This document shows, one piece after another, positions 6,272 through 6,448 of a stretch of DNA of 6,448 nt. Source of the stretch: Chitinophagaceae bacterium (GTDB lineage: Bacteria > Bacteroidota > Bacteroidia > Chitinophagales > Chitinophagaceae); contig PLEB01000290.1 of NCBI GenBank assembly GCA_003136915.1, forward strand, positions 1 to 6,448, in the 5' to 3' direction. The translations under genes were made by a program, and so were the position numbers. Below the pieces are notes generated by a model. It was not told the DNA's origin, searched no databases, and saw only the letters and a list, made by a program, of their open reading frames with translations. Every line of letters starts with the position of its first letter. The stretch's first letter is position 1.

Positions 6272-6448
6272 ATGATCACAAAAGAAAAAAAATCAGCAAA
6301 AGTTGGCAAGTATGTCAACACAGAGTTCGTAGACACCGTTTTAAGAGAGTACAAAAAAGAAAGATGGGTTCACAATTCTGAGCGAATCGGCAAGGAAGAT
6401 TCTTTGAGCGCCTGGTACAGCGTCGAAGATGTCGAAGACTTCATTACC
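6272..6448 (+). CDS. Conserved-looking hypothetical protein, 3' end missing
   Basis: The frame opens with ATG at 6272 and stays open for 59 codons to the right edge. It reads MITKEKKSAKVGKYVNTEFV and continues as a charged helical segment (VLREYKKERWVHNSERIGKE, 24-43) and SLSAWYSVEDVEDFIT (45-59). The composition is soluble, with no signal peptide or membrane segment. The ERW(V)HNSERIGKEDSLS block looks like a small Bacteroidota protein family of unknown function that I recall only loosely; I assign no name. The frame is open back to 6200, but the only upstream candidates are non-ATG codons, so 6272 is the best start. A TAGGAG at 6229-6234 is 37 bases before the ATG, too far for a normal ribosome binding site. 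The gene lies downstream of the 23-bp array and is the likely target of its regulator. Confidence 0.75.
   Translation, partial: MITKEKKSAKVGKYVNTEFVDTVLREYKKERWVHNSERIGKEDSLSAWYSVEDVEDFIT

Overview
The window looks like ordinary chromosomal DNA from a member of the Bacteroidota. The evidence is: (i) a purH promoter that fits the Bacteroidota form exactly (-33 TTTG, 19-nt spacer, -7 TAnnTTTG); (ii) weak or absent Shine-Dalgarno sequences; (iii) a DUF7033-type polysaccharide-deacetylase-like protein and a LutB whose sequence styles I associate with this phylum; (iv) a small protein at the right edge that also looks Bacteroidota-like. The genus cannot be fixed from the sequence alone.

Layout, left to right. 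Positions 1-1261 (+) hold most of a LutB/LldF-type iron-sulfur protein for L-lactate oxidation, with its 5' end cut off by the window. Three bases later, 1265-2575 (+), comes a DUF7033/polysaccharide deacetylase-like protein, evidently co-transcribed with it. This pair converges on purH (2587-4095, -), the bifunctional enzyme for the last two steps of IMP synthesis. The 11-bp gap between them is covered by a perfect hairpin whose outer triplets are the two stop codons. Upstream of purH, 4096-4210 is a compact regulatory region with a promoter and two dyads. Next is comEC (4211-5824, -), an inner-membrane DNA-uptake channel protein that lacks any C-terminal metallo-beta-lactamase-like region. 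A 447-bp intergenic stretch follows (5825-6271), and a small uncharacterised CDS starts at 6272 (+) and runs off the right edge.

The genes are mostly housekeeping and do not form a shared pathway: lactate oxidation, a probable carbohydrate or envelope deacetylase relative, purine synthesis and DNA uptake. The most unusual part is non-coding. At about 6047-6138, directly upstream of the right-edge gene and next to promoter-like sequences, a core CCCGT...ACGGTA recurs four times at exact 23-bp intervals. It looks like an array of operators for an unidentified regulator. I see no RNA gene, CRISPR array, insertion sequence or defence system.
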